Shown one piece after another: positions 16,532 to 24,985 of a stretch of 64,000 nt of DNA. The notes under the pieces are model-generated. The model was not told the DNA's origin. It did no database searches and saw nothing but the letters and a program-made list of their open reading frames with translations. Positions within the stretch are counted from its first letter, which is position 1. Each line of letters begins with the position of its first letter. The stretch spans positions 372,001 through 436,000 of the forward strand of contig JADJWH010000001.1 in the NCBI GenBank assembly GCA_016716465.1, read 5' to 3'. Both the position numbers and the translations under genes were made by a program. This DNA is from Gammaproteobacteria bacterium (GTDB lineage: Bacteria; Pseudomonadota; Gammaproteobacteria; SZUA-140).

Positions 16532-17398
16532 ATGCGAGACCTGAACTACCAATTGAAGCAAATGTGTCAGCGCAACCGGGATGGCAGCTACAGTACCCAG
16601 GCCAACCGGGCGCGTATGCTTAACCAGATCGCCAATCAGTTGCAGGAGATGGGGTACCGGCGCATGACCACGCGATCTCTCAAGCCGAAGCATGTGGACG
16701 CGCTTGTCCAGCGCTGGCTCAGTGACGGTATGGCGGCCGGTACCATAAAGAACCGCATGAATTGTCTGCGGTGGTGGGCCGCCAAAGTGGATCGGCGTAA
16801 CGTTATCGCACGATCAAATGACTTCTACGGCATCCCCGATCGACAATTCGTCAGTAACGATTCCAAGGCGGTTGCTGTTGACGACAATGCACTGTCTAAC
16901 GTCAAAGACGACCATGTACGCATGAGCCTGGAACTTCAGCGCGCCTTTGGCCTGCGCAGAGAGGAGGCAATCAAATTCATGCCAGGTTACGCTGATCAGG
17001 GCGATCATGTTCGCCTGAAGGCCTCCTGGACGAAAGGCGGCAAGGCGCGCGTTGTGCCGGTGCACCACAAGGAACAGCGTGATGTCTTGGATCGAGCCCA
17101 CCGACTGGTGGGATCCGGTTCCCTGATTCCCCCGCAGAAAAATTACATTCAGCAGTTGCGTACCTACGAGCGTCATACCACTCAGGCAGGTTTGTCGAAA
17201 CTGCATGGCCTGCGCCATGCGTATGCTCAGTCACGCTATCAGGCGTTGACGGGTTGGGCCTGTCCTGCGGCGGGTGGTCCGACCGCAAAAAGTTTGAGTG
17301 CTGAGCAACGACAGCAGGACCATCAGGCACGACTCACCATCAGTCGCGAATTAGGCCATGTTCGCGAACAGATCAGCGCCGTTTACTTAGGGCGATAA
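16532..17398 (+). CDS. ICE-associated tyrosine recombinase (phage-integrase N-terminal type)
   Basis: 288-aa recombinase of the kind found inside PFGI-1-class ICEs, distinct from the P4-type integrase at the element end. The N-terminal SAM-like domain spans about residues 1-85. The catalytic set appears complete: Arg of FGLRREE (142), Lys of TKGGKAR (168), HGLRH (225-229), His of ELGH (276) and Tyr of AVYLGR (285). Its substrate is unknown; it could resolve multimers of the excised circle or act at an internal site. The preceding 844-bp non-coding region with inverted repeats is the obvious place to look for such a site. Confidence 0.82.
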   Translation: MRDLNYQLKQMCQRNRDGSYSTQANRARMLNQIANQLQEMGYRRMTTRSLKPKHVDALVQRWLSDGMAAGTIKNRMNCLRWWAAKVDRRNVIARSNDFYGIPDRQFVSNDSKAVAVDDNALSNVKDDHVRMSLELQRAFGLRREEAIKFMPGYADQGDHVRLKASWTKGGKARVVPVHHKEQRDVLDRAHRLVGSGSLIPPQKNYIQQLRTYERHTTQAGLSKLHGLRHAYAQSRYQALTGWACPAAGGPTAKSLSAEQRQQDHQARLTISRELGHVREQISAVYLGR

Positions 17399-17514
17399 GT
17401 TTTGGCAGGTGGACGTGTCACAGAAAAGCTCGACATTGATCGAGTGGATTAACCATTCACGCCAGAAGATCACTTGGCGATCATGACGCCATTCATCACG
17501 ATCAAGGCCAAAAC

Positions 17515-18009
17515 ATGTCTTCGTCCAAACATCACCCAATGTCACACCTCTTGAGGATGCTGATGTGTTGTTCTGCGGCAGCCGTCGTGAGCCATTCAGC
17601 AGTGGCGGAGGAGCGTCCCGTCACAGCAATCAGCACACTGACTCAAATTAATCGCTATTCAGTGATAGCCGTTCGGCCGACCGCCGGGCAGCGCGATCTG
17701 TTGTCCGTGACAAGAGCGATCACCATTCCAAGCGACATTGAAAGTGTGGGGGAGGCCTTCCACTGGATGTTGCGAGATTCTGGCTATCGCCTGGCGGCCG
17801 ATGGCGTGCTATCGGAGGAGGCGAGAGCCATGCTGGAGCTGCCGCTGCCGGCCGTGCATCGCCGCTTTGAGCCCATGCCGCTCGAAACCGTGATGGGACT
17901 CTTGAGTGGTCCTGCTTTTCACCTTATCCAGGATCCCGTTCACCGCCTCATTGCATTCGAGCGTTGCGCGGATATTCCAGACCCCAATGCGACGGGAGGT
18001 GTGCAGTAA
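17515..18009 (+). CDS. pilL: PilL N-terminal-domain transfer protein (TIGR03748)
   Basis: 164-aa exported protein opening the transfer operon. After a signal sequence (hydrophobic MLMCCSAAAVVSHSAVA) comes the TIGR03748 PilL N-terminal pattern: RYSVIAVRPTAGQRDLL, IPSDIESVGEAFHWMLRDSGYRL and the closing MGLLSGPAFHLIQDPVHRLIA. The domain is thought to sit in the periplasm with the transfer apparatus. Its stop overlaps the next start (TAATG). Confidence 0.87.
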   Translation: MSSSKHHPMSHLLRMLMCCSAAAVVSHSAVAEERPVTAISTLTQINRYSVIAVRPTAGQRDLLSVTRAITIPSDIESVGEAFHWMLRDSGYRLAADGVLSEEARAMLELPLPAVHRRFEPMPLETVMGLLSGPAFHLIQDPVHRLIAFERCADIPDPNATGGVQ

Positions 18010-18236
18010 TGGAAGCCTTTGTCATTGCGATTGTTTTTGTCACCGCATGGGTTATGGGTGCTGAGTCGAGGCAAGTTGATCCGGAACCGCGTGTTGAAAG
18101 TGAGGTTGTTTCGACGAGCGGGAAGGTAGATGTTCGAGAACCCGCCGTGCCCATTTGTGACCCGGATTATCACCTGATTATTCAGCGCGATCTGACCGTG
18201 CGTGTCGATCAAAAGGTCAATGAAGATGACTATTGA
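18009..18236 (+). CDS. Small membrane-anchored transfer-region protein
   Basis: 75-aa protein beginning with a single hydrophobic segment (AFVIAIVFVTAWVMGA) followed by a polar periplasmic tail with a CDPDYHL motif. Start and stop overlap both neighbours, so it is translated in series with PilL and the TIGR03759 protein. This is a regular small gene of the ICE class; I know no function for it. Confidence 0.7.
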   Translation: MEAFVIAIVFVTAWVMGAESRQVDPEPRVESEVVSTSGKVDVREPAVPICDPDYHLIIQRDLTVRVDQKVNEDDY

Positions 18237-19044
18237 TTGTCGCGTGAGAAAACCTGGCGTCGGGTTTATCGGGTTCTGCCTTTGCCTCGCGTTGCCTGTT
18301 TACGCTGATAGCCTTCAGACAGCGGAATCGCAATCTTCGAACACACCGGCGATTGAGCAATCCGTGACAGAACGTATTGACTCGCTGGCGTTTCGTGCTA
18401 ACCAGTGGGGGCTAGATGAATCGGAATGGCAGCGTTACCAATCCCTGATGCAAGGTGTCCGGGGCAGCGTGAGTCCTGCGACCTTGTCACCCCTCGAAGT
18501 GCTGGGCATTCACGCGCGTAGTGCTGATGAACGTCGGCGCTACGCAGAGCGATGGGCGGTTATGATGCGAGACGATGCTGAGCGCATTCTGGCGTTTCAG
18601 CGGGCCTACGACGACGCCCAGCGGCGCTTGTTTCCCAACGGCTTGTTGATCGACCCCGGTGTTGTAGCTTCCACTAAGCCGGATCAAGGTCTGGCTGGAA
18701 ACTTCGCGTGGCAGTCGTCTGACCGGGTGTTGTTCTTTACCGATACCCAATGCCCGACCTGCGATGCGGTGCTGGAGCGATTGGTGAGCCAGATCAAACA
18801 CTTCGCAGGCATCGATCTGTACCTGATCGATGTGTCCGCCGGTGACGAATTCCGTATACGCGACTGGGCGGCCTCGAAACAGATCGATCCTCAATGGGTC
18901 AGCGAGCACAAGATTACCCTGAACATTGATGCGGGTGCGCTCAACCAGGTTGCCGGCCACACGGGGCAACAGGGACAGGATTTACCGATACTGATACTAC
19001 GCCGGGAAGGGCGATTGGATCCCTTGCCGGCATCACGATTTTAA
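18226..19044 (+). CDS. TIGR03759-family ICE protein with thioredoxin-like CPTC motif
   Basis: 272-aa exported protein of the TIGR03759 family. A basic start and hydrophobic segment (GFIGFCLCLALPVYA) make the signal peptide. The middle has the family's WGLDESEWQRYQSLMQG and LGIHARS segments. The C-terminal half looks thioredoxin-like, with DTQCPTCDAV, a two-Cys motif suitable for disulfide chemistry on periplasmic transfer proteins. I chose the ATG at 18226, overlapping the previous stop, over an in-frame ATG at 18202. Confidence 0.87.
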   Translation: MTIDCRVRKPGVGFIGFCLCLALPVYADSLQTAESQSSNTPAIEQSVTERIDSLAFRANQWGLDESEWQRYQSLMQGVRGSVSPATLSPLEVLGIHARSADERRRYAERWAVMMRDDAERILAFQRAYDDAQRRLFPNGLLIDPGVVASTKPDQGLAGNFAWQSSDRVLFFTDTQCPTCDAVLERLVSQIKHFAGIDLYLIDVSAGDEFRIRDWAASKQIDPQWVSEHKITLNIDAGALNQVAGHTGQQGQDLPILILRREGRLDPLPASRF

Positions 19045-19056
19045 GGAGTAGCGATC

Positions 19057-19620
19057 ATGGCACGCCGGTTAATCACGGTCTGCTTTGTCGGCGTTCTGTG
19101 GTGGTCGACGCCCGCGCAGTCACAATCCGTGCCAGTGGGATATAAGAAAGTCGCGAGCGAATACGGCCTTCCTCCGGCCTTGCTCTATTCGGTCGCCCTG
19201 ACCGAAAGTGGGCAAAGCTCGCTTAGCGAAGGACAGCTTCGACCCTGGCCGTGGGCACTCAATATCGACGGCGAAGGGCACTATTTTTCGTCACGTCAGC
19301 TGGCATGGCATGCCCTGCAGGCGGCGTTAACGGAAACGGAAGCCTCGTCGGTGGATGTCGGTCTGATGCAAATCAGTTGGCGCTACCATCGGGCAGACCT
19401 GGGCTCATCCTGGCAGGCGCTGGATCCCTACCACAACTTGCGAGTGGCCGCCGCGATCCTGCGCGACTGCTTTGTCGAACACACCAACTGGATTCAAAGC
19501 GCCGGCTGCTATCACGCACCGAATGATCCTGCCCGAGCTGACCGCTATGGTCAGCGGGTCAAGGCGCACTGGATGCGGTTGACCGATACACCAACGGAGG
19601 TGCACCTTGAGTATCCGTAA
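19057..19620 (+). CDS. Lytic transglycosylase of the conjugation system
   Basis: 187-aa exported muramidase-type enzyme that would open peptidoglycan for the secretion channel. A signal peptide (VCFVGVLWWSTPAQS) precedes the SLT fold. The catalytic Glu lies in YSVALTESGQS (about residue 49), the later VGLMQISWRYH motif is typical, and CYHAP follows. Length fits T4SS-linked SLT proteins such as VirB1 analogues. It is preceded by AAGGAG and overlaps the PFL_4695 gene. Confidence 0.9.
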   Translation: MARRLITVCFVGVLWWSTPAQSQSVPVGYKKVASEYGLPPALLYSVALTESGQSSLSEGQLRPWPWALNIDGEGHYFSSRQLAWHALQAALTETEASSVDVGLMQISWRYHRADLGSSWQALDPYHNLRVAAAILRDCFVEHTNWIQSAGCYHAPNDPARADRYGQRVKAHWMRLTDTPTEVHLEYP

Positions 19621-20188
19621 ACAACGAATGTTGTCTGTCCTCGTGCCCGCATTGTTACTCGCGATAGGCGGGGGTTCTTCCGCATTGGCGGATCTGACAG
19701 TGATTTATGACAGCGGCCAAACCCAACCTTTGTCGCCGTTACTTGGTCCGTTCCAGGCGGATGAAACGCCGTCGACCGATCCTGCCAAAGCAAGCGAACC
19801 GAATCCATCGTCCAAATCTATGCTCGGCCCAGCAGTATTGAGTAACTTGTTGCCGTTGCACTCACCCGGATTGGAGGTCGGCGATAGTGGTGACACTCCA
19901 CTGAATCCCGAGGTGCTGACGCGGCTCGCGCAGGGTAATCCGCGCCCGTTTTTTTTAATCGGATCGGACGCGGTGTCATTGCAGTGGCTGGCCTATCACC
20001 GGGACACACTCCGGCGCCTGGGTGCGGCGGGCATGTTGGTGCAGGCCGATACCGAGGCCGACGTTAGACGGGTTGCCGAGGTGGCGCAGGGCTTATCCAT
20101 CACCCTGGGTTCAGGGAGTGATCTGGCCGCGGCGCTGGCTATTCATCATTACCCGGTATTGATTAGCCGTGATGGCATCCGACAATGA
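19607..20188 (+). CDS. PFL_4695-family ICE protein (TIGR03765)
   Basis: 193-aa exported protein of the PFL_4695 family. After a signal peptide it has a Pro/Ser-rich stretch, then the conserved LTRLAQGNPRPFFLIGSD and the closing HHYPVLISRDGI. The last part is thioredoxin/TrbC-like in feel, and its role in transfer is unknown. The start is TTG at 19607: GGAGG is suitably spaced upstream and no ATG is available until the protein's hydrophobic core. It overlaps both neighbours. Confidence 0.87.
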   Translation: MSIRKQRMLSVLVPALLLAIGGGSSALADLTVIYDSGQTQPLSPLLGPFQADETPSTDPAKASEPNPSSKSMLGPAVLSNLLPLHSPGLEVGDSGDTPLNPEVLTRLAQGNPRPFFLIGSDAVSLQWLAYHRDTLRRLGAAGMLVQADTEADVRRVAEVAQGLSITLGSGSDLAAALAIHHYPVLISRDGIRQ

Positions 20189-22314
20189 GCACGCATCCAA
20201 TGGAAGCGCTGCTGCGGCCTCCCGTGGAATTGTGGTCCACCTGTACGGCGTTAGCGGCTGGCACGATGGCCTGGCTCGCCCCTTGGGCCTTGATGATGCC
20301 ATCGGGTATTGCAACTGCTACAAGCCTGACCTTTTTCGGTTTTGGCATGTGGCGTGGGCGCCAGGCATGGCGTGTGCTGCGTTACCAGCACAACATGAAG
20401 CGACTGCCGAAATATCAAGTGCGGGCCAACCAGATCCCCGTCAGTCATCATAAGCTGTTTTTGGGCAAAGGCTTTCGCTGGACCCAGCAACACACCCAAC
20501 GTCTTCGCGATACCCTGAAGCCCGAGGTTCAACGTTACGTTCAGCCAGGCACGTACTACCAGTGGGCACGGCAAAAGGAGGTAGCCTGGGAATCGATTCC
20601 AATCCTGTCTTTACTGGCCAAAGCCCTGCGCAGTCGATCCCGTTGGAACCCGCTGGCACCATTACCTGCCGTCGGCGGCAAGCCCGCACTGCACGCGGTT
20701 GATCCTCATGAACAGCCCGTGTGGATGGATCTGGGCGAACGGGTTGGACACACGCTGGTGTTGGGTACCACGCGCGTCGGTAAGACACGCCTGGCGGAAC
20801 TGCTGATTACCCAGGACATCCGTCGGGGTGATGTCGTCATTGTCTTCGATCCGAAAGGGGATGCCGATCTGTTGCGTCGCATCTACGCCGAGGCAAAGCG
20901 GGCCGGTCGTCTGGACGATTTTTATCTGTTTCATCTCGGTTTCCCCGAATTGTCGGCACGCTACAACGCCATCGGTAATTTCTCCCGCATCACCGAGGTT
21001 GCGACCCGTATCGCCAATCAGTTGCCCAATGAGGGCAACTCCGCTGCCTTCAAAGAGTTCGCCTGGCGTTTCGTCAACATCATTGCGCGATCGCTGGTGG
21101 CCCTGAAGCGCCGACCGGACTACCAACAGATCCGCCGTTACATCAACGACATTGAACCCTTGTTTGTGGAATATGCCGGCCATTGTGCCGACATTGCTGG
21201 CATCGATGCCTGGGCGTCCCTGGTTGAAGAACGCGCAGCGGATATCAAAGAGCGCAACCTGTCCAATGCACTGCGTGGCCGGTCGATGGAAGCCATAGCG
21301 TGTATGCGGTTGCTGCAGGAGAGAGCCATTTATGACCCCGTCCTGGATGGACTTATTTCCGCATTCAAATACGACAAAACCTATTTCGACAAGATTGTGA
21401 GTTCCGTTGGCCCACTGATGGAAAAACTGACCACCGGCACCATCGCCGCTCTGATATCGCCTGATTACCAGGATGAACACGATGCCAGGCCGATCTTTGA
21501 ATGGATGGATGTGGTGCGCCGCAAGGGCATCGTTTATGTGGGACTGGATGCTCTCACCGATACGACGGTGGCCAGCGCGGTCGGGAATTCCATGTTTGCA
21601 GATTTGGTGTCTGTGGCGGGGCATATCTACAAGCACGGCGTCGCGACTAATGGCGCTGATGCGTCAGAATCAGAACGCCAGCGGCATTCCATCCCCACAA
21701 TCTCCCTGCATGCGGATGAGTTCAACGAGTTGATCGGTGATGAGTTCGTGCCGCTGTTGAACAAGGCGGGAGGGGCAGGCTTTCAGGTCACGGCCTACAC
21801 CCAGACCTGGTCGGACGTGGAAGCGCGTATCGGCAGTCGGGCCAAAGCGGGTCAGGTGGCCGGCAACTTCAACACAATGCTGATGCTACGAGTAAAGGAG
21901 CTGGATACCGCTGCGATGCTGACCGAGCAGTTGCCGCGGGTTGAAGTCTTCACCCTGATGAGTGTCTCCGGCGTCGATGATTCATCGGATCCCGGTTCCG
22001 GGGTCGACTTCAAATCCCGCAACGAAGACCGGATCAGTGTTTCGGAAGTGCCGATGCTGACCGCTGCCGATATGGTCACGCTGCCCAAAGGGCAGGCCTT
22101 CGCGCTGTTGGAAGGTGGCCAGCTCTGGAAAATCCGTATCCCGTTGCCGGATAACCGTGAGGATACGGCCATGCCAGGCGATTTTGAGGAGATGGCCGAT
22201 GCCATGCGTCGCAGCTACATCACCAACGATCACTGGTATCGAGTCACTGACCACTGGTGGCACGCCGTCTCCGAGGCGACGGTCGAATCTGTAGATCCCG
22301 ATGTGCAAACCTAA
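20185..22314 (+). CDS. traD: TraD-type coupling protein (T4CP)
   Basis: 709-aa hexameric ATPase that brings the relaxase-DNA complex to the secretion channel. Two hydrophobic segments near the N-terminus (about 20-55) anchor it in the inner membrane. Walker A is LGTTRVGKTRL (about 193-203) and Walker B is VVIVFDPKGDADLL (217-230), the DPKGD form typical of ICE TraD. A later SLHADEFNELIGDEF segment is also conserved in coupling proteins. The start overlaps the preceding stop as ATGA. The 324-aa reading frame on the other strand over this gene is a by-product of its codon use. Confidence 0.95.
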   Translation: MSTHPMEALLRPPVELWSTCTALAAGTMAWLAPWALMMPSGIATATSLTFFGFGMWRGRQAWRVLRYQHNMKRLPKYQVRANQIPVSHHKLFLGKGFRWTQQHTQRLRDTLKPEVQRYVQPGTYYQWARQKEVAWESIPILSLLAKALRSRSRWNPLAPLPAVGGKPALHAVDPHEQPVWMDLGERVGHTLVLGTTRVGKTRLAELLITQDIRRGDVVIVFDPKGDADLLRRIYAEAKRAGRLDDFYLFHLGFPELSARYNAIGNFSRITEVATRIANQLPNEGNSAAFKEFAWRFVNIIARSLVALKRRPDYQQIRRYINDIEPLFVEYAGHCADIAGIDAWASLVEERAADIKERNLSNALRGRSMEAIACMRLLQERAIYDPVLDGLISAFKYDKTYFDKIVSSVGPLMEKLTTGTIAALISPDYQDEHDARPIFEWMDVVRRKGIVYVGLDALTDTTVASAVGNSMFADLVSVAGHIYKHGVATNGADASESERQRHSIPTISLHADEFNELIGDEFVPLLNKAGGAGFQVTAYTQTWSDVEARIGSRAKAGQVAGNFNTMLMLRVKELDTAAMLTEQLPRVEVFTLMSVSGVDDSSDPGSGVDFKSRNEDRISVSEVPMLTAADMVTLPKGQAFALLEGGQLWKIRIPLPDNREDTAMPGDFEEMADAMRRSYITNDHWYRVTDHWWHAVSEATVESVDPDVQT

Positions 22315-22316
22315 GC

Positions 22317-23048
22317 ATGGCGGAACCGACTGATCCCCGCCGGCCCGTCACACGCCCCGGCACATTCTCCCGCTTTTTGACAGGGCTAGCCCAGTGCCTT
22401 AAATGGCTGTTTCTCTCCCTGATATTTTCCGTTCTGATTGAATTGATCGGTATGGTGTTCTGGTGGGAGGAGCAGGGGCTGGATCACAGCCGACAGATGC
22501 TGGTGAACGAGTTGCAGTTCCTCGGCGCAGACTTTCACCGCAGCTGGTTAACGGCTCATCCCATGCAATTCGCCAGTGATTTGTCGGACCGGTTTTACCA
22601 TATCGCCTTTGAGTGGACCGGTATTGTCGATCTTATCCAGTGGATTACGCCGGCCCCGGGCCTTGAAGAGTCCGGCGTGCGCCCGGTGCTGCACCGGTTT
22701 TACCGGCCGGTTGCTGACTATGTCCTGGCCGGTATGCAAATCACGCAGGTTTTTGCGGTACGTCTCGCCATCCTGACGCTGGCGACGCCGGTATTTGGAC
22801 TGTTCACCCTGGTGGCACTGGTTGATGGTCTGGTGCGGCGGGACCTGCGGCGTTGGGGCGGCGGCAGGGAAAGCTCTTTCGTCTATCACTACGCCAAGAA
22901 AGCCGCCATACCGCTGATCATCATGGCCTGGGTGCTGTACCTGGCGCTACCGTTCAGTTTGCACCCGTCCTGGATCATCTTGCCGTTCGCTCTGGCCTTT
23001 GCCTTTGCTGTGACCATCACGGCCAGTACCTTCAAAAAGTATCTCTGA
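22317..23048 (+). CDS. TIGR03747-family ICE membrane protein
   Basis: 243-aa inner-membrane protein of the TIGR03747 family. Hydrophobic segments are at about 27-47, 150-185 (VFAVRLAILTLATPVFGLFTL) and 205-240. The family signature RRDLRRWGGGRESSFVYHYAKK lies in between. It follows traD by 2 bp, so it is part of the same operon; the operon is then interrupted by the toxin-antitoxin cargo. Confidence 0.88.
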   Translation: MAEPTDPRRPVTRPGTFSRFLTGLAQCLKWLFLSLIFSVLIELIGMVFWWEEQGLDHSRQMLVNELQFLGADFHRSWLTAHPMQFASDLSDRFYHIAFEWTGIVDLIQWITPAPGLEESGVRPVLHRFYRPVADYVLAGMQITQVFAVRLAILTLATPVFGLFTLVALVDGLVRRDLRRWGGGRESSFVYHYAKKAAIPLIIMAWVLYLALPFSLHPSWIILPFALAFAFAVTITASTFKKYL

Positions 23049-23108
23049 TACAGTTGACTGTATCATTACAGTTTGCTAGGCTGTATTTAGGCACTGTAAA
23101 AATACAGT
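23047..23108 (+). promoter_or_regulatory. Promoter and palindromic operators of the Xre-RES pair
   Basis: GATACAGT-TG-ACTGTATC (23047-23064) is a perfect dyad and ACTGTA-AAAA-TACAGT (23093-23108) is a second with the same half-site; an imperfect third copy lies between. A good promoter, TTGACT (23054-23059) and TAGGCT (23077-23082) with 17-bp spacing, is embedded in them. This fits autorepression by the antitoxin or the complex. Confidence 0.7.
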
Positions 23109-23132
23109 TTAAGTGCTGTTAAGGAGGTAAAC

Positions 23133-23534
23133 ATGATCGCTCAAGCCGAACAACTGCTGCAACGTGGTTCCAGTGTCACCAGTTCACTGCTGCCGGCGAT
23201 TTTCGCTATTTTCAGCCAGTGGCGCCTGACCGGCGCCCAGCAGATGACCCTGTTGGGGCTCAGCAACGAGAAGACGCTCTATAACTGGAAGAGCCAGCCG
23301 GAAAAGGCCAAGTTAACCAGGGACCTGCTGGAACGGGCCAGCTATATCCTGGGGATCTACAAATCCCTGCAAATCCTGTTGCCCGATCAGGCGCTTGCCG
23401 ATCAGTGGCTGGCTACCCCCAACGACAACCCGTTGTTCAACGGCACGGCCCCGCTGGACCGGTTGCTGGCCGGACAGGTGGTCGATCTGGCCGTGGTCAG
23501 GAATTTCCTTGATGCGGAGCGGGGTGGCTGGTGA
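23133..23534 (+). CDS. Xre/MbcA/ParS-type antitoxin
   Basis: 133-aa antitoxin for the RES toxin downstream. The N-terminal half has an Xre-like helix-turn-helix (LTGAQQMTLLGLSNEKTLYNW). The C-terminal MbcA/ParS toxin-binding domain contains ASYILGIYKSLQILLPD and NPLFNGTAPLDRLLAGQ. AAGGAGG precedes the start. The last codons overlap the toxin start (GGTGA), giving coupled translation. The pair interrupts the transfer operon and carries its own promoter. Confidence 0.92.
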   Translation: MIAQAEQLLQRGSSVTSSLLPAIFAIFSQWRLTGAQQMTLLGLSNEKTLYNWKSQPEKAKLTRDLLERASYILGIYKSLQILLPDQALADQWLATPNDNPLFNGTAPLDRLLAGQVVDLAVVRNFLDAERGGW

Positions 23535-24223
23535 TCGATATCGATACGCTACCGGGTAGCGAGACAAATGAACCGGTTTATCGGGTCATTCTGTCACGCT
23601 ATCCGCAGATCCACCTGTTCGAGCGGGTCTCCAATCCACAGGATTGGGACGTGCTCTATGCCGTGGAGTCTCTGACCAACCCCAGGTTACGTGATGAGGT
23701 GGGTGATATTCGTCTGGTGCCACCGGAAGATCGGGTGTATGGCGATGGCGCGTCCTGGATAATGGCTGCCTTCACTCACCCGCCGGTGGATGGACGAGGT
23801 GGCCGCTTCAATCGGGATTTCGGTATCTATTATTGCGCCGCGGATGAGACGGTCGCCATCGCCGAATCATCCTTCCATCGGGCACGATTCTTACGTGAAT
23901 CAAGAATCGACAAGACCACCCAGGAGATGCGCGTTATCCGCGCGCAGCTGGGGCCGACAACCCTTCACGATGTACGGCACCTGGTCGGAAACGCTATCTA
24001 CGATCCCGACGATTACGGCGAAGCACAGACACTTGGCTATACGCTTCGGGCTGCCAATAGCTTCGGCATTCACTACCAAAGCGTGAGAGCGAAAGGGGAG
24101 TGCTACGGGGTGATGCGGCCCAAGGCGCTCACCGATGCCATCCACTGGCGCTATCTGCGTTACCACTATGAACAGGGGTCAGTTGTGAATGTTGAATCCC
24201 TAGACGGCAGTGGCAGGAGGTGA
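23531..24223 (+). CDS. RES-domain toxin (NAD+ phosphorylase type)
   Basis: 230-aa RES-family toxin; characterised members destroy NAD+. Expected features are present: an Arg-bearing GGRFNRDFGIYY, Glu and Ser in ETVAIAESSFH, and the late QSVRAKGECYGVMRP segment. The GTG start overlaps the antitoxin stop. Length is near the family norm. As part of a type II toxin-antitoxin pair on a mobile element it could stabilise the element or act in abortive defence. Confidence 0.92.
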   Translation: MIDIDTLPGSETNEPVYRVILSRYPQIHLFERVSNPQDWDVLYAVESLTNPRLRDEVGDIRLVPPEDRVYGDGASWIMAAFTHPPVDGRGGRFNRDFGIYYCAADETVAIAESSFHRARFLRESRIDKTTQEMRVIRAQLGPTTLHDVRHLVGNAIYDPDDYGEAQTLGYTLRAANSFGIHYQSVRAKGECYGVMRPKALTDAIHWRYLRYHYEQGSVVNVESLDGSGRR

Positions 24224-24228
24224 TGGCA

Positions 24229-24819
24229 ATGTATAAAGAGCTGCTGTGGATCTTCACCCAACTACCGGACGATTACATCGTCCTAGATACCGAAACCACC
24301 GGCCTACCTGACGAAAACGGACTGCCGGACATCGTGACTCTTGGCATCACCGTGGTGAGCAATCGAGAGATTGCGGAATCCGTCGAGTTCAAGACAAGAC
24401 CACAAAAACGCATTTCAGAAGAAGCGCAGTCGATACACGGCATTACCAACAAACAGGCTGCCGGATTTGAATCCTTCGATTCACAGTGGCAGCAGATTGC
24501 TGAATACCTGAAGGATCAGCTCATAGTCATTCACAATGCCAGTTTTGACTGGCCGATCCTGTTGGATCACGTGGCCAGGTATGGTTTAACAATGCCACCA
24601 TTACAAGGTGTATTTTGCAGCCAGAAAGCAGCTATTCCTTGGGCACAGGCGACCGATTTGCCGTGCAGTTACAGAGGTCCATCGTTAGACACATTAACAA
24701 AAGCACTTGGAGTCGAAGATCTCAGGGTCAAAGAAGATGGGTTACATGGGGCGAAGATTGATAGCCGGCAGTTGGCTCAGATTGTAGAGGTGATGAGTCA
24801 AATTGAAAATATGGAATAG
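24229..24819 (+). CDS. DEDDh 3'-5' exonuclease (DnaQ/RNase T-like)
   Basis: 196-aa exonuclease domain protein. All DEDDh residues appear: Asp and Glu in LDTETTG (20, 22), Asp in HNASFDWPIL (107), and His/Asp in HGAKIDSRQL (173, 178). It resembles the epsilon proofreading subunit of DNA polymerase III but stands alone in cargo. The ATG at 24229 has GGAGG 8 nt upstream; GTG 24220 and ATG 24223 are alternatives. It starts just after the RES toxin stop, so it may be cotranscribed with the toxin-antitoxin pair. A defence or nucleic-acid-clearing role is inference. Confidence 0.85.
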   Translation: MYKELLWIFTQLPDDYIVLDTETTGLPDENGLPDIVTLGITVVSNREIAESVEFKTRPQKRISEEAQSIHGITNKQAAGFESFDSQWQQIAEYLKDQLIVIHNASFDWPILLDHVARYGLTMPPLQGVFCSQKAAIPWAQATDLPCSYRGPSLDTLTKALGVEDLRVKEDGLHGAKIDSRQLAQIVEVMSQIENME

Positions 24820-24843
24820 GTCTTAGCCGTGAATCACAGGGGT

Positions 24844-24875
24844 TAGAAATGTGCATGTAGGTCCGGCTAGAAATG
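24844..24875. mobile_element. Possible remnant of an IS21-like end
   Basis: TAGAAATG occurs at 24844-24851 and again at 24868-24875, separated by GC-rich sequence containing GTCCGGC. Multiple short copies of this kind of motif are typical of IS21-family ends. No transposase is present, so at best this is a scar at the junction between the exonuclease and the giant ATPase gene. Confidence 0.2.
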
Positions 24876-24985
24876 CGGTCTCTCGATTTTCCAACTTAGG
24901 ATGACCACGATGAAGAGAACACAGGAATCAACCCAATCATGGTAAGCAGCGGAAGCGGACAACTAGCGAAGGTTTCAAGATAAAG

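Noticed and set aside
20662..21636. 324-aa open frame on the minus strand
   Set aside because: It lies wholly antisense to traD, has no ribosome site or family resemblance, and reflects codon use of traD.
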